From assembly GCA_029204225.1 (NCBI GenBank), contig CM055095.1:38489305-38546140 (forward strand): DNA of 56,836 nt, written 5' to 3'. Position numbers and translations under genes: made by a program. The notes beneath the pieces are model-generated. The model made no database searches, was not told the DNA's origin, and worked only from the letters and a program-made list of their open reading frames with translations. The stretch is from Diphasiastrum complanatum. Lineage: Eukaryota > Streptophyta > Lycopodiopsida > Lycopodiales > Lycopodiaceae. Below are positions 33,629-45,090 of this stretch, one piece after another; within the stretch, counting starts at the first letter, position 1; each line of letters opens with the position of its first letter.

Positions 33629-34720
33629 ATGCTTTCAATTTTGCGTTTCGTAGTGCCATCTTTCAAGAGCTGTGTGATGCCGGTGAGCCTTTCCATTCTC
33701 TCATTCCATTTGTTCGTACTTGCTCACCTATGTGCCTTGCGTTCAACCTCTACAAGTTTTCATTCTTGTCTTTTGCCTTCCATCGCAGATGACACGCTTA
33801 TTGTGTGGCTGTCCAAGGATGTTTTTTCTGCTTTTCTGCATTTTAAGGAACGATTATTGCTGCTCGGGCTTTTTGTCAATTTATCAAAGTGTACAGCATG
33901 GTGCCCGCAGGGTCTTCCTTTCGGGTTTCCTAGTCCAGAGGGTATCCTCGCTCCTAAACATGGTATCGGAGCTTTGGGAATACCTATCGGCTCAACCGCT
34001 CATGTCAATTCTATGGTTCAGCAGGTTTTCCAGCTACAAATTCAGCATTCTAATTTACTTCCAAAATTGGGCAACGTGCAAGTCGCATTCACCATTCTGA
34101 CTCGTCGTTTGGTCAGCAACCTAGTTATTTGTTTCATTGTGTTCCTCCCTCTTCAAATATGATGCAACTTCTACAAGGCTTCGATAATTCCTTATTACAG
34201 ATTTTGGGAAGCTTACTTGCAACAGATTCTTTGCAACATTCCAATAGCATTTTGCTCAAGCGTCAAATATTTTTGCCTGCCTCTTCGGGTGGGCTGGGTT
34301 TATTTTCTACAGCACAAGTCGCTCCAGCTGCTTATTTGGGAAGTTGGGCTTTGGTTGCTTCTGCAATCAACTCTCAATTCCAGCAAAATGATCACCCTCT
34401 CCTTTTTGAAATAGTGGCACATGTGGAAATAAGTAGTTTGAGTTTTCAACGGTCACTATAGGATGCTCGAGATTTATTGTCGACTGTCGTTCAATCGCAT
34501 ATCCTTTCTTTTGAATCGTTGATCACACATTCAAAACCGCGTTTACAACACTCTTTGTCTGAGCAATTGCATTCTTACATTTTCACCCAGCTGATATGAG
34601 GCTCTCCTTCGGACGTCGTTCGTGCACACTTGTTTTCTTGTGCCGGTACTGGGGTTGGGGCTCGGTTGTTGGCACGTCCAACTCTTTCTCAATTGCGTAT
34701 GTCCTCTGCGTATGTCATCG
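33629..34720 (+). mobile_element. LINE-like reverse transcriptase remnant
   Basis: IADDTLIVW near 33785 resembles the catalytic (Y/A)xDD box of non-LTR reverse transcriptases. It is followed by LGLFVNLSKCTAWCPQG, GALGIPIGS and a thumb-like region. After a frame change at about 34120, PASSGGLGLFSTAQVAPAAYLGSWA follows, a pattern typical of sequence downstream of plant LINE-like RT. A third frame gives CAGTGVGARLLARPTLSQL near 34640. Upstream RT motifs and the endonuclease are missing. It lies next to the YCF23 promoter in the opposite orientation. Confidence 0.75.
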
Positions 34721-34980
34721 AGATCCAGATTCTGATTCGGAGCCTAGCGAATCCCTGGACATGCCAACCTCCTACGGGGTGAACATGATAAACGTAACAT
34801 GGCTATCATCGGAACCTATTTCGGGACCTGTTGAAGATGATTTGGATGTCTTCATTGTTAGATTTCTTATGCTCAGCCTTAAACAAATCGTTCAAGTAAT
34901 GAGCATCCTGAAAAACCGAAGGCCGACAACATATTTTTAGGCCTTCACATTTTTCCCTTTGAGATTTTTATATGACTTAA

Positions 34981-35107
34981 AAATCATTTTTAAGGCACCT
35001 TCGTCTTTTTCGCCTTTTTCGCTCCGCAAAAAATGCGACACACTGGCCAAGTGGCAAGAATACCTTAGAAATCATGTTTAAGGCACCTTCGTCTTTTTCG
35101 CCTTTTT
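34981..35107 (+). repeat. Two 40-bp direct repeats 88 bp apart
   Basis: The block with TTTAAGGCACCTTCGTCTTT followed by TTCGCC occurs at 34981-35020 and 35069-35107. It probably lies inside a copia LTR, because a TATA-like CATAAATAGCC follows at about 35214. Confidence 0.85.
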
Positions 35108-36133
35108 GTTGACCGACTTCGCTAATGGATGAGTAACCCTAAAACAGTTGGATAAACAAATATCCCAAAGGCGGTTGACGGTTACCAACTTTTGTACATA
35201 TGCAAAGACTGGCATAAATAGCCTTAAAGGCTTGTAAGATATTTCCTCTCTTGTAAATCTCTATATTTGTTGAAACAAGCTATGTAAGTGTTAATTCGAA
35301 ATTCATAATAATTTCCTTCTAACATTCCTCAATTCAAACAATGTTCAACCTTTATTCAAATTCAAATTTATTCAACACTCGTCGACATGTGAATCTCACT
35401 CGACACTTATTTGATAGTTTTTCAATACTTATCCAACAATCCTTTGATACTCCTTCGATTTGAGCTTCATTTGAATCTCATACGTGTCAACCAGTACTGT
35501 CGAAAATGCTCTTACTATAGTTTTTGGTAGAAATAGACCACAATCTCTGTCACACACTTCAAGACTTTTTGATGGTGATCATGTATGGATATCAATACAC
35601 ATTAACTACATTCCAACTATTGGATTTGTACTATTATAGGACAATAGGATTTATGGCATTTCCATAAATAAAAACCTTAATGGTCATCAAAAGTAACTTG
35701 TCTAACTAAACTTTCAAGCTGTAGACTTGAAACTCCTTAGAGTTTTATTTTTCTTGCTTTGTGTAGTTTGAAAACCAAACACTATTTTTGAATAGATTTT
35801 CTAGTGATCAGTCCTCATATTTAGATCATGATCTAAAGGCCCTATCATGCTAAATTTCATAGTAGTAGAACATAGACAATTTAGATCGAATCATTTACCT
35901 TTATTTTGAAAATAAAAAATTCTATATTCAACATTTTATTTGAGTACAACAATATTTCAAAATTGTGTATTTTACTTTGTAACTTAGTCTATGACTATCT
36001 GATTCATTATTTTCCCGACTATTGGTAGTTGCAAAGGTCAAATCAAGGTAGATCAGTGTCATTTTGCTATCAGACATTGGTTCTAAACATCATGATCTTC
36101 CTTTAACCATGGTTAATTCCAAAATTTTCAATA
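35108..36133 (+). mobile_element. Probable copia 5' LTR and leader
   Basis: This region precedes a copia primer-binding site at 36134 (TGGTATCAAAG). It contains a possible promoter (CATAAATAGCC). The left LTR boundary could not be fixed and no matching 3' LTR was found. Confidence 0.5.
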
Positions 36134-36660
36134 TGGTATCAAAGTTTGAGTTTTGACCTTGCATATCATTAAAGCTATACCAGATCTGATTCCAGCCTTT
36201 TTTCTAAGTTATTAGCATGGAATCATCTTCAGACTTAAGACTCGTTGAAAGATTTGATGGGGAAGATTTCCACATGGGAAAATTTAGAATGAAAATGTCT
36301 CCTTTTGAGAAAGATTTGTATGATGTTCCTGATGGCTTTGAGACAAAGCCCAACATTGATCCAAGTGCAATGTCCAAATGGAATCAAAGAGATTCGAAGG
36401 CTCTTGTTTGAATTGCATTGAACCTAAAAGATTCACAAATATCTCACATCAGTTCTAGCACTACATCCAAGGAGGCATGTGACACTTTATCTAATATCTA
36501 TGAAATTTAGGATGCTACCGCAAGGCTCTATTTGAGGAAGAAGTTCTTTGCCGATCAAATGTCAGAATCGTGCACTTTTAATTATCATGCAAACCACATG
36601 AGATCCATGCCAGTGGCTCTCCAATCTTTGATTCAGATGTTGTCATGACATTACTATTGT
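36134..36660 (+). mobile_element. Ty1/copia gag remnant (element A)
   Basis: Primer-binding site at 36134, then gag from ATG 36217. FDGEDFHMGKFRMKM is the start of a copia UBN2-type gag, followed by LNLKDSQISHISSSTTSKEA and DTLSNIYE. An in-frame TGA occurs after SKALV (36409) and another stop near 36508. The related copy at 39951 shows what the intact segment looks like. Nothing after about 36650 is recognisable. Confidence 0.85.
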
Positions 36661-37004
36661 TGGGAACTTTGAAAGTTGGTATAGCATGTTAGGAACTTTG
36701 AAAGCCTCTACACCTATCAGATTCAAATCAGAATGGAGAGCCGAATTACTCGGCTGATTCTACTTGATTCCAACTTCAAAGTCATTAGAATTGATAGGGT
36801 CGACTACGTAGACAAATACAAAGTCGAAAGACTGCTAGTTGCAGAAGCAACAGATAGTTCGGACAATTCTATATGAGAGTAGTATCAAATAGAACAATTA
36901 AATTAGGGTATCATACATTTATATTGACATGTTTCTAAACACAATAAAATAATGGAATTGGAATTTTTTTTTTCTACTACCTTCCTATTCTCAACAATCA
37001 TCAT

Positions 37005-37690
37005 CGTCTGTGTGACTCTTCCATCAAACCAGATGCTTGGTAACTATATGATTTCTCAATCATTTAGTTCTTGTATCCAAGATCTCTTTAGGTTCAACTC
37101 AAGTTACACCCGATGATTTATCCAACAGGTCCAACCGGTCTCCAAAACCAAGATGCTCCCCTTCACGCAGACTTTTCTTAATTCGACTTACGTGAAAAAT
37201 CGGGTGCACTTGTGTTCCTCTTGAGAGGTCCAATTGGTAAGACAAGAATCCAATCTTTTTCAAGATTTGATACAGTCCCCTATACCTAGCAGACAATTTG
37301 TAATGCTTGCCGGTACACATTACACTAGAATCCTTCAAGATTCGTAAATATGCCCAATCTCCCACTTGAAAGTCTCGAGGCAATCTTTTCATATTAGCAT
37401 GTTTGTCCCTATCCTGGGCACTTTGGATATTTTCACATGGTATTTGTAGCATTTCTTGCATATCGTACAGAAAATCCGCTCCTTTTGAAAACTTGATCGT
37501 TCAAGTTTCTATCGCAATGGGTGATCTAGGCTCAAAACCATACATAAGCATGAATGGACTATGACCACTAGCCAAATGCTTACTACTGATACAAGCAATG
37601 TCCATCAAGGATAACTGCCTCTCCAAGGAGATTGCCATTAAAAGACATATGCAAATGGCATATGATCTTTTGATTACACACATAATCCTC
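37005..37690 (-). mobile_element. Ty3/gypsy integrase C-terminal remnant
   Basis: On the minus strand from about 37690: HLASGHSPFMLMYGFEPRSP, then LPRDFQVGDWAYLRI, YKLSARYRGLYQILKKIG and VHPIFHVSRIKKSL. A chromodomain-like stretch ending LVxWKSHTDDD follows (37090-37010). One stop occurs after IAIET (37501-37503). The order matches the end of gypsy pol. The catalytic core and RT are absent upstream. Confidence 0.88.
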
Positions 37691-38729
37691 TCTTAAACAA
37701 TAAAGTATGTACTAGAATCTCAACTATGATTCATCAACATAATTCTCGAAACCTTATTCTATACTCAATAATAAGAGAACGTGAATATTGCTATTCCTAG
37801 AAGACACATGAGTTGCTCTAAAAATTCCTTTCTATAAGGAAAGTTCCAGACTTATCCAACTCATTTACGATGCCTTTATAAGAATTGTAATCACAAAATT
37901 TCCTTACACAAGTCACGACACCTAGTGTCATTCCAAAGTTAAGGTTCAATCTAGAATGCGTCTAGATTCTATTAATCTTTAATTTTAATCTAGAATAACT
38001 TAAGATTCACCGGAACTTCATTATTTGAAGCTCTGACTTTTGGTTACCCACAACTATCCAACTCCATCTGAGTTTTTGAGATAGCATACAGTCCTTTTCC
38101 AATCGAAAAAAAGATTAAAACCAAAAGTTTCCATGTATCATATGCACATAGCCCTCTAAAGGAATCCGAAATTGACTCAAAAAAGGTTGTGACTTATAAG
38201 CAATACATATAAACTACAATATTCATAAGTGAGGATATATTGGAGATTCAAATAACTAGCTTAGAAGTAGCACTCCTGATTCGGTTAGCTGTCTTGAAAA
38301 TTGAGAGGTTAGTCAACGAAAGTTTGAGTGGGTGTGTGTAGGTTTGGAAACACCACAAACAACAACAGAATATTCAAATTGAATGATTCAGACAAATGCA
38401 CGATGAAATGATACTAGTAGGACTGAAAATTTGCACTTTGATTTGTTGAAATTTAATCTAACTCCTACTCATCCCAACAGCCCTTCCTCATTTTCTAATT
38501 TTTACTCTCTCAAATGAAACTTGCAGAAAATAAACTAATTTGTAGCAGTCTGCATATTTGAACTGATTGTTGCTATAGTTTGCATTTTTACTCAGGTTTT
38601 CCATAGGCGAAAAACCCGACACCCCACACTGTCGCTTCTTTTTAGTTTTTTGAGCAACTAAGCATTTAGCGACACTTATGTAAGTCATTTTTGGGCCATT
38701 TAGGCACTTCCAGAAAGGCAACACTTTTT
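37691..38729. other. No recognisable feature
   Basis: AT-rich. It could include remnants of the gypsy element's flanks. No motif was recognised. Confidence 0.35.
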
Positions 38730-38938
38730 GCGAAAAATGCGACACTGCATTTTTACATGCAGTTTTTGGCAACCGACAATTAGGGCAAAATGAAACACTG
38801 CATTTTTACATGCCAATTTCTGACAAACAACAATTAGGGCAAAAAGTGACACTGGATTTTCACATGCAATTTCTGACAAGCAACAACAAGGCGAAAAAAC
38901 CTGACACTATAGTTTTACACGGAATACTGCACAGGCGA
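38730..38938 (+). repeat. Tandem array, unit about 54 bp, nearly four copies
   Basis: Units begin GC(A/G)AAAA...GACACT and contain TTTTACATGC and CAACAATTAGG. They start at about 38730, 38785, 38839 and 38891 and degenerate to the right. Confidence 0.9.
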
Positions 38939-39214
38939 CACCCTACAAAAATACACAGTATTCCAAGTACATACTATCTATGTCTTCACGGTCCAATAAC
39001 AACTGTTCTAATTAGACAATTAATCAGCTGTCAAGCAATCTTATAAATGTAAAGTTAGAATAATACAAGATCTTCCAGTTGCTATAAATGTAAATGAGCG
39101 ATTGAAGATGTTACAAGTCATAAATCATAAGTCATTCTATATCAGAGAATGATCTGACAGAGATACAACGACCAGAACAAGTCTTTTAGTAGCTGACTCC
39201 TCAGAGTTAGTGAT

Positions 39215-39336
<122 letters not shown>

Positions 39337-39827
39337 TTCAGAACTTTAGCAACTGTTTTGAATCTGTAAGTAGGATCACGCACCTATCAGTGCAATTGTA
39401 TTGTGATCTGATTGTTGTGTTTACTATATTATTAGACAGATTCGCTATTGTTCCACATCATCACATTCTTGTTGTATGATAATAACTCTCACTCCTCTCA
39501 CACAAACATTATTATAAGATAAATGTATGGTTGTCTCTGACGCCTAAATTAATTTTACATTCTCTTCATATCAGATTATCAGCATTAGGAAGATTGCATG
39601 GCTGTCATAGATGCCTAATTGTTTCTTGCAATCTCTCCTTCACGGCAGTCTAAGACTCTTACACTGATAATCTGATTCAACACAAAAGAACAGCTCGTAA
39701 ACTCTATTATCTAAGTAATCCATGATCCTGTTAATAAGAATTTTTGTTTCATCAGTTGACATCAATCCAAAACATCAATAGATGTGGTAGAGCTGATAAA
39801 TCACATTTTCTTGAGTGCCCACAAAAG

Positions 39828-41908
39828 TGGTATCAGAGCTACAGGTTTATTGGATTACTAGAGTCTAAAACTTATAATAGAACATAATATGTTCTAGTTC
39901 TATAGAGCTGGTTCATTCAGTTTGTGTTTTATCTCTGCTACTCAATTACAATGGGAGGTTCAACCTCAGAGATCCGCTTGATCAACAAATTCAATGGCGA
40001 TGATTTCCACATGTGGAAGTTTAAGATGAGGATGATCTTAATCGAGAAAGGGCTTTGGGAATACGTAAACGATTCAATAGCCAAACCGGCAGAATCTGAA
40101 CTGCTTCCAGCATGGGAAGCAAAGGATGGCAAAGCACTTGCCATTGTATCCTTGAATCTGAAGGACACTCAGATTGCTCATGTATCAAACAACACCACCT
40201 CCAAAGAAGCGTGGGACGTCCTTACAAGCATCTACGAGACCTAAGATGTTTTTACTCGTCTCTTCTTGAGGAAGAAGGTACTGACACTCAAAATGAGTGA
40301 AGGCACCTCAATCAGCGACCATCTGAATGAGTTCAAACAGTTGCTAAACCAATTGGTTGCGATAGGTTCACCTATCTCAGAAGAAGACTCTATCATGTCT
40401 CTTCTTGCCAGTCTTCCATCCTCCTACGATAATTTAATGTTGCTTCTTAGCAATACTCCTGCGCTGTCTCTCCAAAAATTGACAGCAAGTCTATTGTAGG
40501 AAGAAGTTAGGAGGAAAAGCTTGTCTATGACAACGAGTACCAAATCCATGGCACTCTACTCAAACAAGCAGCAGTCCAAGAAGAAGAAAGGCTTCAAGGA
40601 TAAGAAGACAAAGGCAGAACAACCAGTAGCATTACAATCACAACAACAGTTGCATAGTCAATCATCGTCCGAGACCAAGCTATTTTGCAGATACTGCAAA
40701 AGAACCAACCACGACCTCAAAGACTGTCGCGTCCTCAAGCACAATGAAGCGAGAAAAAAAATGCAACAACATCAAGAAGACAACTTTGACATAGTCAGAG
40801 GTTCGCAAGATGATGATAGAGCGCTGATGGTACAAGATCAACCCAATAGAGATGCCCATCAATGGTATATTGACTCATGTGCTTCTCAGCACATGACGAC
40901 ATGAAAAGACCTCTTCTCTACACTCACAGCTACAAAATCAAAGTATATCTTCTTTGGTGACTCCAGTTCACATCAAGTCGAAGGCTAAGGCTCTATTCGA
41001 CTACAATTCTCTGCTGGCATCACTAGGCAGCTTAATGGTGTACTTTATGTACCCAAGTTAGCAAAAAACCTATTGTTTATTAGCAAGATCACAGATCAGG
41101 GCTATAGAGCTTTGTTCACTGCCAGTCGATGTACTATTTTAGATGAGAATTCAAAAGAAATCCTCTCTGCTTATAGAGAAGAAAATTTTTATATACTGAG
41201 TCATGATTTTGCACTTTCTGTGAGCTGTTCAGATGCTAATTTATGGCATCAAAGATTAGGTCATCTAAACATGCGTTCAATCTTGTGTATGCATCATAAC
41301 AAAATGTTCAAGGACATGAATATCTACGTTGTTACTACAGCTAATCGGTCTGACTGTGAAAATTGCTTACTAGGGAATCTAGAACTAGATGACTGATTTA
41401 GGCCCAGTCCATTACCTTCTCGGTATGGAGATCAGCAGAAATCGCATGAGCAGAAGGATTACCATAAGCCAACAATCTTACCTAATCAATGTACTTTGCA
41501 GATACGACATGGAGGATTGCAAACCCATAGATAATCATATGGATCCAAGATGCAAGCTATCCAATGACATGTGCCCCAGAACAAAGGCAGATCAGCAAGA
41601 AATGTGCAAGCACTCCTATCAGTCAGTCATAGATTCTATCATGTACTCTATGATCTGCACACGACCTGATCTTGCATATGTAGTAAGCACACTATCTTAA
41701 TACATGTCCAATCCAGACTTACAGCACTGGAAAGCTCTGCAAAGAGTATTGAAGTACATTCAAGCTATGAAGCACTATGATTTGAGCTATAATGGCAATA
41801 CAGAAGCTGCACTCACATTGACCACCTATTCAGATTCCAATTGGGCAGGAGACGTGGATACCAGAAAACTTACATCAGGTTGGGTGCTCTTAAGTAGCTT
41901 TGTCTTTG
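39828..41908 (+). mobile_element. Internally deleted Ty1/copia element (element B)
   Basis: A primer-binding site TGGTATCAGAGCT lies at 39828 and gag starts at 39951: FNGDDFHMWKFKMRM, KKVLTLKMSEGTSISDHLNEF, and CCHC knuckle CRYCKRTNHDLKDC. Protease WYIDSCASQHMT (about 40865) and the pre-integrase motif LWHQRLGHLN with CENCLLGN follow. At about 41390 the sequence jumps to the RT C-terminus (LGPVHYLLGMEI) and RNase H (YSDSNWAGDVDTRKLTSGW), so integrase and most of RT are gone. Stops interrupt gag near 40242 and 40498 and pol near 40902. RNase H is cut off at about 41908 and no 3' LTR follows. Confidence 0.92.
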
Positions 41909-42065
41909 TACTTGCCAATTAGTGTGTGTGAATAGTTTGTAGGAGAGCAATTCTGTTGTCTTGTCTTGTTGCACTTAACGTTGTGTTATGGTGATTGATT
42001 TGGTCAGGTTTTAGACTGTAAATCAGAGCCCTTGGCGGCTATAATCACTGGACAAGGACGAAGAG

Positions 42066-42446
42066 CTACGAATTTACAACGATTTGCTTGCTGGGTCTGA
42101 TTGTGTTCAATCTCGACTTCAAGAACATGGCTCGAACTGGATCGCAAGTTTGAAATTGCATTCTAAGAGCTTCCCAAGCTCCCCTAGTTGTCGTGGCATC
42201 ACTTGTGTGGGTGATCACTTGGTCTTTTACTAAAAGATTGATCAAGAACAATGCTCTCTGTGCCTTTTTATCAAAGGCCCTCATATCACCTAGAGTGGTA
42301 TTAGGCCGAACTTCAATACCTGCAACAATGTTCCATAACTCCTCCTCCATCAAAATGCTCTTCATTTTTGAATTTCCAGATATTTTAGTTAGAAGCCCCA
42401 TCAAGTTTGCTTGCATCGCCCAAAATTGCCTCATTGATGTTTGCCA
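42066..42446 (-). mobile_element. Copia gag remnant (element C)
   Basis: The minus-strand ATG is at 42446 (MANINEAILG). After a frameshift at about 42390 it continues MKSILMEEELWNIV, then KKAQRALFLINLLVKDQVI and TTRGAWEALRMQF, typical of copia UBN2 gag. Only the N-terminal gag survives. No primer-binding site is clear just upstream. Confidence 0.8.
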
Positions 42447-43609
42447 TTTTCAAACTGCTTAAAACTCCACCTATAGGCTATAAAGTGTATGCCGAAGCCA
42501 ACCATGATATCAAAAATAAAAAATAATGACCTGCAATTTTCGGCTTGCCAGGCCACCCGCCACATTTCTGCCAAATTGGAAGCCAAATCGGTGTCGCCTC
42601 TGAAATGCTCCTTGTCACCAACTCCCAACTATGTGCCCAATGGAATGGTGAAATCACTTTTGGCGCGCTCCGAACACTTGCTCCACGACAATCACTCTAT
42701 TTTGATGTACCGTACTTGCAGGTACAGTCAGGGTGCCCTTCACTGGGAGGCTATAGCCTTTGTTTGGCCAAAATAGGCTAAAGGAAGTGAAAATAGAGGC
42801 ACTTTAAGTTTTTGAACTGTCTTTTCACCTTAAGAAGATGTCACTTTTCACCAACTTTAGGACCCAACTCAAATTTCAAGTTGAATTAAAAAAAAAAAAG
42901 TTGAAGTGTGATTTACACTTCAAGCCCCTAGCTTTCACCCTTTCATAGGTCCCTTTACTTGCCATCCAATGGTCACCTGTAAACCGACGGCCTTAGCTCT
43001 TAGATCTTCCACCATTGATCATGAGTACTTCGATCTGATGGTCCTCAAGCAATCCATGCATTGATCCACAATTTTGGATCCACTAGACTCCTAGGTACAC
43101 TGAAGGAGAACTCTTTCTCCATGCGCGAGTAGACCAGCGAGCCCGTCTCCCTTCCTACACGGCTAGTTCATTTACAAGCTTTAGCTATGGCTGATCTACA
43201 GATATGGATTTAGCACTCTTGCTGGCGCATGACTGCTCATGGCCTTTCAGAGGTCAATTCGACCAGTTAGGACGCCCACCACCACCAATTTACAACTTCC
43301 AAAAACCTTCAGAAACAAGAAAGATTTGCAGCTGCTTAGTTTGAAACCCTAGCTGAATGAAGGATGAGCTTTTCTTGGACTTTATTAGTCTTTTTCAGAA
43401 ATACTTTCTGCAGCTACCTATCCCACTGAGGTCGCCCTACAGTAATTCATGCCAAGCACAAATGCCAAGCAACCCTTCGACTAAATTTTGGGCTTCGATT
43501 TTGCTTCTGTTCAAATTCAGCTAACAATACTTTGTCCACACTACAGTTTTGATGATTTTGGCCTGAAAGTAGGACCACTAAAAAATACCAAAAAAGGTTA
43601 CTCTTTTTT
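42447..43609. other. No recognisable feature
   Basis: Mixed-composition intergenic sequence between two minus-strand copia remnants. Possibly LTR remnants, but no repeat pair was identified. Confidence 0.35.
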
Positions 43610-45090
43610 AGGTCAAAGTCCCAAAACAAATGTCATCATGTATATTGAATTAGGATAAACTTTGGTCCTTACATTGGAATGATCATGCACAAAAAAGGAT
43701 GTGGACTCAAAAATTTCTATAACAAACGATGTTTCATCTTTTATGACTCTATTCAAACTATTACAAAAATAGTTATCCAATGAAATTGCTTTATCAACAA
43801 CAAATGTATATTGGAAAGCACTCAACTTCATTGTCTTGTCATATAAAGTACTAAACACCAGCAATCTTAAAGATAAGAACCAAGTCATTTCATGTTTACT
43901 AATACTCTCCAAGAAGGATTCAAAGATAGTAGACTCTCCAATGCTCTTCACCAGCCCTTGCAAGATGCATACTTGAATGGAAAAATTGCATGCAATTTGA
44001 TGACTTGGCCTTTGTCTTTGAGGTCCTCCTTGGAGCTCTCTGGTTTTGAGGTTGATCCTCAAAATCTTCTTCTCTTTGATGCTCCTCCTCAATCCTTGCA
44101 AGCTTCTTGTCATCAAAATTGTTACTTGCACTCTCAATAGTAACATAAGCCTCCAATTTAAACAATCTCCCTTGTTTAAATCCTCTTGCAATTCATTTTT
44201 CATTCATCATGATTGAACAAACCCCATGCTCAAAGTTGACCAACACTTAGCAAGTTCTTTGTCATTGATGGAAAGGAAATTGTCTAGATCCATACTTTTA
44301 GAGTATATTAGAGATAAAGAGATGGTACCAACACCATCTATCCTACAATCTTCATCACTTGCATTAAGGACAAAAAATTTAGCATTATTGAAAGAGTATA
44401 GGGTTAAGAAGAAGTCCTTTTAATAAGTCATGTGGGAGCATCCCCACTATCAATCCACCATTCTTCCCTTGAGTTGCTATTGTTTGTTTGTGAGGATGTA
44501 GTTACATGAAGGATAGATCTCTTTCATCCTCCTCCTCTTCATGTGCAAGGTTTCCTTGTTTGTTCTCCTCCTCTTGTGCTCTTTGCCTCTTGTAGCATTC
44601 GGGTGCATAATGCCCCTTCTTTCCACAAAAGAAGCATTTTAACTTAGACTTGTCTATCTTCCCCTTTGAACTGATGCTTGATCCTCCTCCTTGGCCTCAC
44701 TTGCTTGATCCTACTTGAATTCCTTAATCTTCTTCTTGCCCTTGAATGATAAATTTACTTTCTCATCTCCATCTTGCAATGATAAGGAATTCATTCTAGC
44801 TTTTGCATGGAGCATCCTACACTCTTCAGCCACTTGTAGACTATGGAGCTTATCAATTGATAGCAAAGTGTCTTGGATGGAAAAACCTTTAACCAAATTG
44901 GAGAACTCATCTCCTAAGCCATTGAGATCACTTGTACAAGTTCATTATCTAGAATCTGCTCCCCAATAGAAGCTAATTTTTTGTTGAGAGACTTGATCCA
45001 AAGCACGTACTCTTGTGCAATTTCATTACTACTACTCATGCTTTGCAAGATTTGGTTTCTTAGCATAAGAACTCTTGAAGTGCTGTCAAT
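43610..45090 (-). mobile_element. Copia gag-protease remnant (element D)
   Basis: In minus-strand order: LRNQILQSMSSSNEIAQEYV and LASIGEQILDNELVQVIS (gag UBN2). After a frameshift come DEFSNLVKGF and DGDEKVNLSFKGKK, then the knuckle CFFCGKKGHYAPEC (about 44640-44600) and the protease start EEWWIDSGDAPT (about 44455). FFVLNASDEDCRIDGVGTISL follows. Below 44230 frames are open but poorly recognisable. Multiple stops show decay. Confidence 0.82.
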
